Below the pieces are notes generated by a model that did not search any database, was not told where the DNA came from, and saw only the letters and a list, made by a program, of their open reading frames with translations. Both the position numbers and the translations under genes were made by a program. A stretch of DNA of 64,000 bases from Saccopteryx bilineata. Taxonomy: Eukaryota; Chordata; Mammalia; Chiroptera; Emballonuridae. The stretch lies in NCBI RefSeq assembly GCF_036850765.1, contig NC_089493.1, positions 132,376,239-132,440,238 on the forward strand. The letters run 5' to 3'. Positions 41,700 through 52,860 of this stretch are shown in pieces; the first letter of the stretch is position 1; the number at the start of each line of letters is the position of its first letter.

Positions 41700-44140
41700 C
41701 CCCATACTATTTTGTATGGTATGTGAAGAATTCAAGAAGCAGTAGGTCCAAGGATTTAATATAAAATGCAAAATCAGTTGTCATAATATCAACTGTCATG
41801 GCCAGCCACCTGGCTGGGTTTAGCTAATGAAGCCACTTCATCCATCCTTTTGAACCAAATAAAAAACAAAAAATAATATTGCTAACCACCATAAAAAGTA
41901 TATAAATAGTTTCAGGGCCTGTACAAATTTTACATTCTTAATCTCATTGATCGCTCTCTACCATGACTAGGGTTAATTCAAGAGGAAAATATGGACCTCT
42001 TACTAAATAATAAGGAAAAAAATACCATTATAGGTACTAAAACATAAAGGTTTTCCTTTCCCATGTTCTCTCAACTTGCCATGGTGCTTTATTTCCTGTT
42101 GAATGTTATCCTCTCTTGGACATGGGAATACTTGTGGGACAACAGCTCCCTACTTCTTGACTTGCTTCTCTGTAAAACCTACCAGCTGCTGAGTTTCCCC
42201 TCCTGCCAGCCACCAGACTGCATTTACCAGCTGGAGGCAGGGAAGTGAAGCCAAGCATCTACCTTTCTAATGGTGTACTGCAATCTCCATGGGCATTGCA
42301 TCTCTGCTGGGAGCAGAGGGCAGTGATTGTTAGGCTAGAGTTGGGAGGGGAGAGCTGAGAACCCATCTAGGGGAGGTGGGTAACAGACAGAACCACTCAC
42401 AAGCCAAGGCTCCAAGTCACTGATGCATTCTTCATTGTCCCATTAGACTTTACAAAAGAAATTTAAAGATAATATTAAGAATTTCAAAATGGCAACTGCC
42501 AGAGCTTTAAGCCCCAAGTGCAGGGTCCTTCTGAGCAACAGGGCCCTGTGTAGTTGTGTTGCCAGTGTAAATAGTATTCTTTCATGGAGTCACAGGGAAA
42601 GATTCCAAAGGACTCACAGATGGAGAGAGTGAGGCTTATGTGGTAAAATTATTTGAGGCTGAAATAAAAGGCTGCTCACTTGTTACCAATGTCTCATTTC
42701 CATTCATCCTGCCATAAAAAAAGTCCAATTTTGTCTTTATTAATCCCAACACATAATCAATGTCCAAATATTTTTTTAAACTAACCAGTCAGCTTCCTTA
42801 ATCTTTTGTAGACTTCTATTGGTCCTTCCTACTAACCAATCAGATCCTTCTTCTAGGCTAGACTGACAGGCTTCTATGGCCACCATCCTGACTTCCACTG
42901 CACATGTCTTAAGTTGGAAGCACAGAAGCACCTCCCCCCATAGTCAGGAATGGACAGCTTGTACCCTGGGGAGATTCTTCCTAACTAGCTCAGTGATTAA
43001 GTCCTGAGATCAGAGGCACTTGGTCTCCTGGAGTGTGAAACATTAAATGCTATAGCTTCCTAGTAAATGGAATTCTGTAACTTCCTACTGAAGCAGCCTT
43101 TTCAGTTTTTTATCTTAATATAAGATTCCATCTTCCCTAGTTTATTATGCTTAATGTCTGATTCACTCTGCTTCCTTCCCTTATTAATATTTCTCTACCT
43201 ACACTAACAGTTGCACTAGTTGTGCATCCCCAAAGCCAACCATGTTTACTGCTATCTGTTTTCCACACAGCATAGTGACATTTTCATACCCCCATTTTAT
43301 CATATACCTTCCTATTGTCACCTTGCTATAATTTCCCATTGTTTTCAGGACAATGGTCTTTGTCTTTACATAGCCAGATCACAGGTGCATAATCTGGCCC
43401 CAGTTTACTCTTCAACCTCATCTCATTTAGAAAGAATCTGAAATAGTAGCTTGAAGCCTTCTAAAGAGGGCAAGAGACTGCAAAGAAGGAGTGTTTCAAA
43501 GCTTCTTGGTGACATCAGGAATTTCATTTGGAAACAGCATTGCCATTGGTCTAAGGGGCATTTGTTTTGTCCCTTTCATTGCTAACATGCTGTCTCAGTA
43601 ATATCTACCATTCTTTAGAAAAGACCATGTACACATGCATTTCCTTCCTGGAGGACAGAGTACATTGCCATGATGCTAGCTAGCCATGGTTCTCAGGTAC
43701 CCACCCACCACATAACTGAATTGGAATGTTCCTGTACCTAACCACTGAGTTCTGTTTCTGGAGGAAATGCCCACAAGGTTTCACCAGGTGGCCATAGGCA
43801 CATGTTTACCAAGCTTAGGTTCCCACTCTCATTCCCTCCTCTTCTGCCCATAAGAGAATAAGGCCCACTGTAGTATATACCCAAGAGCATTTACCGAGCT
43901 TTCCTGTCTATGGACATAGAAACAAACAAGAAAAATCTCCTTCCAATCTGCTGGGGGTGGCCACCCAGGAGGGGAAATGTGCTGAGTGGTAGAAGAACAA
44001 TGTATGCAAGGAGAGGGCCTTTGCTGAGGAATCGGGCCTGGAAAAGCTTCCCATAAGAGAGGAACTAGGGCCTGATTACTGAGAAGACTCTGGTGAGACC
44101 AGGCAGGAAAGGAGTTCTAGCATAACTGTAATAGGCTGCT
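41700..44140. other. Intergenic stretch without recognised gene
   Basis: No exon, RNA gene or confident repeat seen. A segment near 42640-43140 has CCAAT-type motifs and an LTR-like base composition but no convincing boundaries. Confidence 0.5.
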
Positions 44141-44154
44141 GGGTCTCACTGCAG

Positions 44155-44265
44155 CAGGCCATGTGCCAAATACTTCACATGTCTTAGGTCTCACTTAACC
44201 TAGCAGATAAGGAAAATGAGTTTCACAGTGGAGAATTAATGGTCAAAATCCCATCCTAAGAGGGC
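44155..44265 (-). repeat. Probable MIR relic
   Basis: CCAAATACTTCACATGTCTT, AACCTAGCAGATAAGGAAAA and TGAGTTTCACAGTGG fit a reverse MIR. Confidence 0.6.
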
Positions 44266-45079
44266 AATTCCTTCCTAGAGTGTGAGGGTAAAAGTGAAGG
44301 GCTGGCCAGGGCCTGGGGCAGAAGAATTGGGAGGGGAAAGAAGGGAAAACCTCGCTGAGAAAGAAGTGTGGAGACCAGGGGCCATGTGGGGTCAGGGCAG
44401 GGCTAACATATGGCAAATATGATACCAGGAGACATCCCAGCCCCAGATCCTCAGTTGGGGCTGAGGGTGTGGCCCTCGGCCCTCAGGTTATGACATAAAT
44501 TCTGTTTTTCAGTTTGCCCTGAAAAGAAGGTTGCAAAAAATAAATCTTCACACTCACACCACTCTTCTGAGTTGACAGGAAGCTTTCAGATTTACTAACT
44601 TGCAGCCACAATAGTGTGACTCTGAGTTTCCAAGCACTGTCAGTCTTCAGAAGCTTGAGTACTGGCAACGATCCTTGAAAGACACCAAACAGGTGCAACA
44701 TGGCCATTGGGAGCCAGTAGAGGAACTGGCACATAGGCCCAGTGGGTGTGGGGAAAGGGTTTCTTCAGTGAGGGCCAAGAATCACTTCACCACCAGCTCA
44801 CTGGCTAGAGGGAGGAAGCCTACAGTGACAGAAGGGCCTTCCAGTACCATGTTCGGAAACCTTGTAGCAAAAGATAAAGTCAGGCTCCAACTTACACCTT
44901 CTAACTGGGTGGGAGCCAGGCAAGTTGCATAGACTTGAGGTTTCATAAGTGAGTCAGACAACCACTCCTGACCTGACTGTAACAGAGAAGGTAGGGTGTA
45001 ACCACCTCCTCCCCTACACCTTTCCTCCCCCATGCTCATCCTTCCAAGCATGTTGTTTTGTTTTTTCTATTATGGCAGC

Positions 45080-45741
45080 TGTCAACTGGTGGTCATTGGT
45101 GCCAATACAAATGCCAACAGGAATCCTCAGTTAGGAGTGCAGTGAAGAAGGAAACTTTATTCAGTATAAACAACTCAACAGTGACACAGCATGGCTGTGA
45201 AAACAGCACAATTGTTAGGTGGTCCCAGGGTTAGTTTCTTCAGCTAGGCAGCTCTTGTTTCTTCTGTGTTTCAGATGGAGTCTTCAGCCTTTGGTGGAAA
45301 GGGAAAGTGTGCTCTCCAGCTTAGAAGAACTGGGTTATATGGACAAGAGTCCTTGCTCCTGGTGCTGACTGGTCTGTCCTCATGCAAATGAGGATTCCAA
45401 ATCTTTGCAGTTTGATAGGTCTAAAAGGTATTGTTCTGATTGGTTAGAATAGAGACATTCTGATTGGTTGGAACTTCATGGTTGATTAGATGGGGAGAGC
45501 CTCAGTCCTATTGGTACTCCAGGAATTCTTCTCTAAGGGCCAACTCAGATGGCAGACACACAGTGTAGGCAGGCAGTTCCATGCAGAAGCAGGTTTCTCC
45601 CTGAAATGTAATTTGTGTGAGAGGCTTCTGTGAAAAAATGGCTGCTAGGCTCTGTTTTTTTAAATTTGAGGCCAGTTAGCTACCAGGAGCCCTTCATAGT
45701 AGGTTCCTTTTTTTATTTTTATTTTTCCCTCAAGGTTCACG
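45080..45741 (-). mobile_element. Retroviral 3' LTR, same family as the solo LTR
   Basis: Reversed, it ends GTTGACA and starts GTGAACC after a polypurine tract. It matches the solo LTR at 31783-32669 along its full length of about 660 bp. The poly(A) signal is the TTTATT at 45156-45161 on the plus strand. Because a polypurine tract lies directly upstream in the minus sense, this is the 3' LTR of a minus-strand provirus whose body lies to the right. Confidence 0.88.
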
Positions 45742-45753
45742 TTCCCCCCTTTT
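45741..45753 (-). promoter_or_regulatory. Retroviral polypurine tract
   Basis: Minus strand reads AAAAGGGGGGAAC immediately before the LTR, the classical plus-strand primer of class I (gamma-like) elements. Confidence 0.8.
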
Positions 45754-47060
45754 GATTAGAACCTGTCAACAATGTTGGTGACCGATCAAATCAGTTTGTT
45801 TCATGTTGGTGCCAGAGTTGCTTGGCTCTCTGCTTTGGTTGCATCGAGTCCTTCAGTGGGATTTCTGTGACAGAGAAGTAGCCAATAGAGCAACAAGAGA
45901 CATCTTCTTACAAAAGGTCTCTCAGGCACCTGTCAAACACAAAATTCGTAGTCTTTTTATAAAAGCAGATAAAACAACTTGGGAAAGGTTAAAGAACAAC
46001 AGAAGCACTTAGTTCTTAAGAGAAATTGGGGTAAGTGACAAAAGGTATTTGGCATCAGGAGTAGAGGTTCCATTCATCATGAAATACACATGTGAAGGGG
46101 ATACAGTGGCTTGGTGTATCATTTATACACACAACCATTGCTCATGTTTTGATAGGGTTTAAACATTTGGTTACACAGAACAGCAATAGCTTGACTATGA
46201 AATATATTGAACAAATTATAATAGCAATAAACAGAACAATTTGCTACTCAGACCTTAATACAGCTCCAAGCTCAGTTGAGAACCAACTGAAAATGTCAGA
46301 AAATTTAAATCCTAATCTGCTATTGAGACTAGAAACAAAATAGGAATGCCCCTTAATAGATCCAACAAGAATGTAGTTGTTTCTAATTCTACCTGGGAAG
46401 AAGTATTTATCCAGGAATAGCAAGAGGTATTGGCTATGGGGTAAATTTCTCCTTGGGCCATGAGCACACACTTGCAGGTGAATATTGCTGAGGGTTACCC
46501 ATGCTAAGGAGTCTAAAGATGTTTGCTGTGTTCAAATGGCTCTGGAAGTTGAGTGAACTATTTGATTGATGGTTCTTGGTAGGTTTCACATTATTATGTG
46601 TGATTGAGCAGTACCAAGGCCACCTCATGAAAATGCAATTCTGAGATAATGATTAACCCTATATCTTGAAAACCCTGCTGGCAAGTCACATACCACAGAA
46701 AGACAACAAGGGTTATATTCATAAACAGAGGGATCCTCATCAAGGATGTCATCTACTATTACGATAGCCCTCTTTTTCTTCTAATGAGAACTTGAGGGTG
46801 GCTCTTATCATTTTGAGGATAGTAAAAGAGTATGCCAAGTGATCCAGAAGGCAGTGTCTAGTCAGCTTATAGCTATCCAGACAATCAAATGCCAAGGCTG
46901 ACTTAATATGTACAGACAAAAGTACCTGTAAGGGAGCAAAGGCATGTGTAAAAGTCCCCTCATTTTGGGTCATTAAAAGGAAGGGAGGTGAGAACATCTT
47001 CCAATCAGTGCTCAGTCTGTTTTGAACATTCTTCCAGAAGTCTGTCAACATAAGAAACTT
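45754..47060 (-). pseudogene. Internal sequence of minus-strand ERV, product not recognised
   Basis: This lies just upstream (minus sense) of the polypurine tract and 3' LTR, so it should be the env and 3' end of that provirus. I find no open frame longer than about 100 codons and no motif that I can assign with confidence, so decay is advanced. A change of character at about 47060 may mark another element. Confidence 0.5.
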
Positions 47061-47830
47061 AAAACTCTGCTAGAATTCTTTATGACTTTATTTGAGCCAA
47101 ACTGTCGAGAATTGCTGGGAAGCGGAGTCTCAATGGATTGAGAAAATGCTCTGGAAAATGGCAGTTTCACTTCTTTTTTTTTTCACTTCTTATTTTATAC
47201 ATTAGAATCAAAGGGGAAGACCTAAGGAGATGTAGGCAAATAAGTTTGTAAAATTAAAATTTTTGAGTTTGCTCACTTTTATTGTTAGAAAATGGCTCTG
47301 GGCAGTGCCAAGTATATATGGTTTGTGAAATTGCAAATTATCTTCCTGCTTGGGAAGAGCCATTGTTTTGCTAATGTTTGCTGGAGGAGAGGTTTTCATG
47401 CCAGAAAGTTTTGAAGAAAAAGAAGAGAGTGGGAGAAGAGGCAGAGAAAAGCCATGTTTGCGGAGTGAGAGCAGAGAGAATACAGGGTGCTGAGGAAGAA
47501 GCCATGCTGGCAGAGAAGGGAGAAGGTGTGCAGATGGGGAACCAGAGCTGAGGGGCTTTGGGGGCTTGTGGGGGCCTTTGATTCTAGGAGGAACTGAAGA
47601 GAATTCTTCTGGTTGTGGAACTGGAGAATGTGTCAGTGGCTTTGGGGGCTCTGAATGAAAGGGAAGTGTTTTCTCTACCTGTTTGCTCATTAGCCAGTGC
47701 GAGACTTTAATAAATGCAGTGGCCCACCATTTCCAGACTCCACTGTTTCTTCACCATCTGCCTGAATTCAATGGGAACCTGCATGTGCATGGCCACAGAC
47801 AGCAGCCCCTGCCCATACAGGGGGTTATGT
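47060..47830. mobile_element. Possible old LTR relic
   Basis: The left end has TTCTTTATGACTTTATTTGA and GCCAAACTG, which I associate with an LTR read on the minus strand. A separate plus-strand AATAAA lies at 47709-47714, with TGGGAACCTGCATG-like sequence after it. A GA-rich block fills the middle. Boundaries and family are uncertain. Confidence 0.35.
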
Positions 47831-47936
47831 GAAATTGATTGGTGATTGATTAGGGAAGCAGGAGAAAACAAAGTGGGGAAAATCTCTGGGATTAGTTAAA
47901 AAGTGAAAATGTGCATGTTGTTAAAACTTTTATATA

Positions 47937-48218
47937 CTGTATTTCCTGATGTATAAGACACATCTTAATTTTGAGGCCCAAAATTTGAAAAAAAAATGTA
48001 TTACATAAAGTTATTTAACTCATTTCATTTACCATAAAATTTATACAACTCATCACTGTCAAAATTCCCATCTGTATCTGATAACGAATCACTGTCTTCA
48101 ACAATGAGCACAAAAAACAAGTGCAAAAATTGGGAAATGCAAGTAAAAAAACTACAACCACAGGTTTTAGACCCCAATTTTTTGAAAAAGGGTACATTTT
48201 ATACATGGGGAAATATGG
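47937..48218. mobile_element. TA-flanked MITE (copy 2), 282 bp
   Basis: The inverted ends are CTGTATTTCCTGATGTATAA and a TTATACATGGGGAAATATGG end, with TA at 47935-47936 and 48219-48220. The inside matches the copy at 14081-14630 (ACAACTCATCACTGTCAAAA, AATCACTGTCTTCAACAATG). It keeps about 45 bp next to the left end that the other copy has lost. Confidence 0.88.
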
Positions 48219-48462
48219 TAGGTAGGAGCAAGACAGTTAACAATGAATGATTCACATAACAATAACAATGAGGAGGTTTGTTGAATCCTGCTCTGCTAGG
48301 ATGTCTGACCTGATGGAGATCAAAAAGAAAAAAAAAAAAGATGACCCTTACATTTCAAAAGCATGTTATCAGGTACATTATCATAGATGCCTGAGATAGC
48401 ACACCTGCTCAAGTAAGAAAAGGAAGCATTGACCTTTTTTTAGAGAGAAAATACCTCCCTAG

Positions 48463-48768
48463 TGATAGATACGTGAATTCCAAACTACCCTCTTGATGTT
48501 CTGCTTATCTGTCAGACCTCACCCTTACTAGACTATCCCCCTGAGACAAAGGAATTCCAAGAAGCTGGCAAGCCCCCCAAGGAGAAGCATTCCAGACATA
48601 CCAGGACTTTTGCCTCAGTATCCCCTCAGGCTCTCCCAAACACTATATAATTCACCCCTAGTCTATAACTGGTGCTCTTATCCCCCAGAGATGTGCCCAG
48701 CAGGGTTCCTTTCTTCCTTTCAATAAAGCCTGTTACTCTGGTCTTTTGGACTCCCATGGATTCCAACA
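48463..48768 (+). repeat. 5' LTR of the class I provirus
   Basis: It starts TGATAGATACGTG and ends TTCCAACA. The promoter TATATAA is at 48644-48650 and the poly(A) signal AATAAA at 48722-48727. I count about 26 substitutions and two single-base indels against the 3' LTR (about 8.5 percent). Confidence 0.95.
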
Positions 48769-48770
48769 TT

Positions 48771-48788
48771 TGGTGCCGAAATTCGGGA
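48771..48788 (+). promoter_or_regulatory. Primer binding site, tRNA-Phe type
   Basis: TGGTGCCGAAATTCGGGA lies two bases after the LTR. It is the complement of the tRNA-Phe 3' end with two or three changes. This primer class is used by HERV-F-like elements. Confidence 0.85.
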
Positions 48789-49251
48789 CAGGATACTAAC
48801 TGCCTGGACAATCCCTCTTTGCCGTTCAAACTTACAACCAGGGAAGCAATGGGCAGCGGCAGCTCATCCCGGGCTTACTCCCTGATTCTCTTTGGACATG
48901 TAATTGTAGGTTGATTGGCCAGCAGTCTAACCCTGTCCTGAACCCCTACTGGACCAGAGAAAGGTAAGGAGTTTCTCCCTTCCCCTTCCCCGGTTGGCCT
49001 CTAAATTTCTCTCTAAAAACACCCTTTCCTGGTTGAATGGTTTTCTGACACACCTCACATTTTGAGGGGTTTTACTTTCAGTCTCAGCGGACTGCATGAA
49101 AGACTAGGCACCTAGCCAAACCCCTCCACTCTCTTGGACTTCTTGTCCTCTGAGCTCCCTGACAGGTGGTGATGACCTCTATCAGGGACGACTCCCCCAC
49201 ACGGAGATTCTCTCCTCTTGAGACAGTGACAAAAGGCGAAGATGCCCCCTC

Positions 49252-49608
49252 TTGCTCACCTGTCTCCACGGCTCTTCAGAGTCTAAGCCTTCCAACCAGA
49301 CCCCTCTAGGATGTCTCATAAAAAACCTCACCAAACTCGGTCTCTCATACCTCAAACCGAAGAAATTAATCTTCTTCTGTAACACGGCGTGGCCCCAATA
49401 CAAATTAAACATTGACTCCCATTGGCCTGAAAACAGAACATTCTATTACAATATTCTGAGAGACCTTGACAACTTTTGCCACCGGACAGGGAGAGCATCA
49501 GAGATTCCTTACATGCAGGCAGACTTCCTTTTACTTTTGCTCCTGTCCTTAGTTTCTGTGCCTTCTGTTCTATACGCAGGTTGTTTTGGCCAAAGAAACC
49601 TCACCTAA
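49252..49608 (+). pseudogene. ERV gag matrix fragment
   Basis: The open stretch of 118 codons contains the gammaretroviral matrix signature: a GCLIKNLTKLGL-type helix, then CNTAWPQYKL, then WPENRTFYYNILRDLDNFC. The true gag start and the myristoylation-type N-terminus are not visible. The frame then runs into unrelated residues and a stop. Matrix normally anchors Gag to the plasma membrane. Here the capsid domain that should follow is missing altogether. Confidence 0.85.
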
Positions 49609-50140
49609 AACCTCCTCTCCTAATATTTCCTAATATCTCCACAGACTCCCAACTCTCTCCCCCTCCTGCCTGACCCCCAGGGGCACCCTTCTCTTGGAAC
49701 TCCTCTCTGGTCCCTCTGTGGACCTCTTTGGCTCAGGTCTCTTCCCTCTAAGAGCCCCCTCCCCTCCCTTCACAGGATTCTGTTTCTCATTCACTTGCAA
49801 ATACCATACTCTCTCCTCCCCTGCTGGCTGGGGGTCCCTCCCTTCTCCACCGTGTTCTTAAGCTCCTCCTCCATTTTACAAACTGCACTTTTGTCTGTCT
49901 CTTCTCTGACCCCTCCTCCCTTCTTACAAACTGTGACTGTGTCTCTTTCCTCCTCGCTCCCTCCCCTCTCCTCAGAGCTCTAAATCCTTTTTGACTCCTC
50001 TGACCATGTAGTGCTTTAACCTCCTTCTCCTCCTCCTCCTGAAGATTCTGACCTTTTTTCTTTTCCATCCAGCTGCTCACACTGTCCATCTGTCTGCTTT
50101 CTCTCTTCCTCCCCTCTATGCTGGCAACTCCCTGCCATCT
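49609..50140 (+). pseudogene. ERV gag proline-rich region, decayed
   Basis: The sequence is CT-rich and encodes proline-, serine- and leucine-rich stretches in several frames, like the p12-type region after matrix in class I elements. No continuous frame remains, and the long minus-strand frame over it is a composition artefact. Confidence 0.5.
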
Positions 50141-50204
50141 CAAAAAACTTAAAAATAATAGAATTGTATATTAAGCTATGTGAGTAAGTAATCTGTCTTG
50201 TCTC

Positions 50205-50333
50205 TTTGTCAGAAAATATCTCTAGTATAATTTAAATTTAAACAAGTAAAGCACACTCATTTAAATTCCTTAATTCATAATTTGTAAAATCTTTGTTTAA
50301 TATGTAACTGTGTCTGTTTCTAAGGCCTTAAAC
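50205..50333 (+). repeat. Block shared with the leader at 61310-61430
   Basis: Similar order in both places: TTTGTCAGAAAATATC, then TAAAGCACACTCATTT, then ATCTTTGTTTAATATGTAAC and GTGTCTGTTTCTAAGGCC. In this provirus it lies directly before reverse transcriptase. In the other relic it lies in the 5' leader. Confidence 0.8.
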
Positions 50334-50334
50334 C

Positions 50335-51010
50335 AATGATTACCCACCTCTTAAATCAAGGCTTACTCATCCTCATGGACTGTCCCTGCAATACCCCCAT
50401 TTTTCCTGTTTGAAAACCTTCAGGGGCTTATCGCCTTGTACAAGACTTACGCCTAATCAATGAGGCAGTAGTTCCCCTCCATCCAGTAGTCCTTAATCTC
50501 TACAAGTTACTGTCACACATTCCCTCAAACACCACTCACTTCAGGATCTTAGACCTCAAGAATGCCTTCTTTATTATTCCTCTACACCCTGACTCTTACT
50601 TTCTGTTTGAATTTACCTTTATTTAAGCTGACCCAGACACTAATGCAGCCCAGCAACTTACATGGACTATTTTACACCAGGAGATCAATAACAGCCCACA
50701 CCTGTTTGGGCAGGCACTAGCTCAGGATTTAGCATCATGCAATCTCAAAACTAGTACTCTCTTACAATATATAAATAACCTACTCTTTTGTTGCCCCTCC
50801 CTGCCTGCCTCAAGGAGACACACAGCCACCCTTCTTAACTTCCTCACTGTGAAGGAACATTGCATCTTCTCTGCTGAGGCTCAACCCTCTGCAGTCTCCA
50901 ACTACCTACCACCACATATCAAATCCTTTCTCTCCTTGGTCTAATAGGCTTATTTAGACACTGGATTCCCAATTTTTCTCTCTTAGTCAAGCCCTTCAGT
51001 GAGATCTTCT
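50335..51010 (+). pseudogene. ERV reverse transcriptase fragment, catalytic motif lost
   Basis: The frame reads KPSGAYRLVQDLRLINEAVV, then LDLKNAFFIIPLHPDS, and later HLFGQALAQDL, all reverse transcriptase landmarks. The active-site motif, normally YVDD in this class, is YINN at 50768-50779. A stop sits just before KPSGAY and another near 50630. The thumb end is visible as HWIPNFSLLVKPF near 50960. RNase H and the integrase core are not found downstream. Confidence 0.9.
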
Positions 51011-51149
51011 AAGCATGACTTAATTTAAGGTCTATAATGGCCAAAGAAATAACAGAAAAGGCAAATAAGGCCCAAAAGAAGTCAGGAAATACCAGCTTTT
51101 GGCATATGCTCTTAAAGGCTCCAGTGCCCTAAAGGGCTTCATAGGATTC

Positions 51150-51640
51150 CATCAGGGCCCTGCTCCAGAGTGGAAAGAAAGGTCATTGAACTGAAGCCTG
51201 CCAGGCTCCCCGGCCCCACTGATTTACACATCTGTGCTGTGGAAAGAGAGACACAAGAAGGAAAACTGCCCCCTTGCTCCATGGAGGGAGAATTCAGTCT
51301 CTTCTAGCCCTGCTCCAGCTACCTGTGACCTGACCTTGCCCAGCATGCTGGGAATTGCCACTGAAGGCCCAAGGACATTGTTCATGAGCCTAAGGTATTT
51401 CTTCCAAGTAGCAGATAAACTCATCTCATTTCTTGTAAACACAAGGGCCATCTACTATGCCTCACTTGAATATTTGAGTTTTATTTTTATCCCTCAAAGA
51501 TCTCTACTGTGGGTATCGACAGTTTGATTTTGTTACTTTATTTAATGTATAATATCTCCTTTATTTCTCTTGTCTCAGTGCCCCATGCCTATTGTAGGCT
51601 GGGACCTGCTGCTAATTCCAGCTAGAAGCAGTGGTCACTA
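51150..51640 (+). pseudogene. ERV nucleocapsid-protease fragment, out of order
   Basis: At about 51232-51290 a decayed CCHC zinc knuckle can be followed in shifting frames (CCGKR, then an RRKTAP end). It leads into the protease: GPRTLFMSLRYF, then FLVNTRAIYYASLEY. The DTGA active-site motif of the family is NTRA at 51438-51449, and PIVGWDLL near 51587-51610 corresponds to the protease C-terminal LLGRDLL-type motif. In a normal provirus this block precedes reverse transcriptase, but here it follows it. Confidence 0.72.
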
Positions 51641-51669
51641 GGACTTAAACTCTAACTGCAAAGTGTAGA

Positions 51670-51890
51670 AATGTAACCACCCTTTCCCTAAGTACTTGAA
51701 GGATTTACAGGTTATTCAGCAAATTGTTCAAAGACTGTCCAAGAGGCACTCCAGCATTACATCACCCAAGGACTGACTTTCTTGTGGACAGGTCCACACA
51801 CTGTGATCCTGACAACTCCCACTGCTGCTAAAATAGAAAAATGGCATGCCTTACTCCAACCACAAACCTGAAGCTGGTTGGTCTACATAT
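51670..51890 (+). pseudogene. ERV integrase C-terminal fragment
   Basis: KYLKDLQVIQQIVQ and then WTGPHTVILTTPTAAKI are the C-terminal DNA-binding part of class I integrase. The catalytic core that should precede it is absent, and a stop and shift follow within 20 codons. Confidence 0.8.
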
Positions 51891-52299
51891 GGCAAATATA
51901 TGAAAAACTAAGGACTCTTTTAATTAAACTTTGGGAAAAGGGAAACTAGGGTAAAAAGAAAGTCAACTTAATTGTCACTAAAGGTTAAAGATTTTTAAAT
52001 CAAGAGTTCTGACTAGAAAGGAATTATATGGTTTTGATAATAGAAGGTATAAAGAAAAAGGAAAAGCAAGTTGTTATGAAGGCCAGTTATTTCTGGATAA
52101 AAAAGTGCATGAAAGCTGAAGGTTTATGTAAGTTGTAGAAGGTTTGTGCAGATTGTAGGAAGTTTGTAAAGAGAAAAAAGAATTTGTACAGTCAGAAAAC
52201 TGGTTTTCAAAGAATGTTTAATCAGTCACCCTAGCTAACAATCCTCTACTCTCCCCACTTATTGGGATGACTCTTTCCTCCACCCTGACCATCTGAAGC

Positions 52300-52860
52300 T
52301 TAGAAACAGAGAAACAAAACCAACCCCTTGTCCTTCTATTCTCTATTCACCTCTCAACCTGCCTCAACCAATCATGTGCTTTCTACTCGTGTGGGACCAA
52401 CACCTATATGTGTCTCCTGACTAATTGGACAAAAACCTGTACCCTAATCTATCTCACCCAAAATATCAACCTAATCCCACCCCATGAGCCTTTTTCAATT
52501 CCTAGTACGTTACCCATCAATCTAAGTACCAAACAAGCAGTACAAGTAATCCCTCTTCTTGTTGCTTTAGGAATCTCTACAAATGTAGGTCTAGGGGCAG
52601 AAGGACTAGCTACTTCCCTGTCTTATTCCTTTTTGCTCTCTCTCTCTCTGAAGCCCAGAGAATTTGTAAATATGGAATCAGTGGTTTCACACAAACTGGG
52701 CATCTTGACTATTGCCTTTCCACTCACTCTCCTATTTATTTTTCTAACTTTTAGACCCTACCTCTTACGTTTGTTCACTAGTTTCTTATTGAACTGCATG
52801 CAGACCTTTGCCAATCAGAAAATTGGAAAAATCTACCTAGCCCTACACACCAACCCTTGA
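52300..52860 (+). pseudogene. ERV env fragment: surface-transmembrane junction fused to the membrane anchor
   Basis: An uninterrupted 150-codon frame (52408-52860) shows the end of the surface subunit (CLLTNWTKTCTLIYLTQNIN), the junction and hydrophobic fusion segment (VIPLLVALGISTNVGLGAEG) and then the membrane anchor and tail (ITDIS-like helices are missing; FPLTLLFIFLTFRPYLL follows). Nearly all the transmembrane-subunit ectodomain, including the usual immunosuppressive and CX6CC region, is deleted. There is no signal peptide, so it is not a complete env. Confidence 0.75.

Noticed and set aside
47208..47690. 160-codon minus-strand frame rich in Pro/Ser/Leu
   Set aside because: It lies over a GA-rich block of a probable LTR relic, with no family match.
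49787..50143. 118-codon Arg/Glu-rich minus-strand frame
   Set aside because: Antisense of the CT-rich gag region. A composition artefact.
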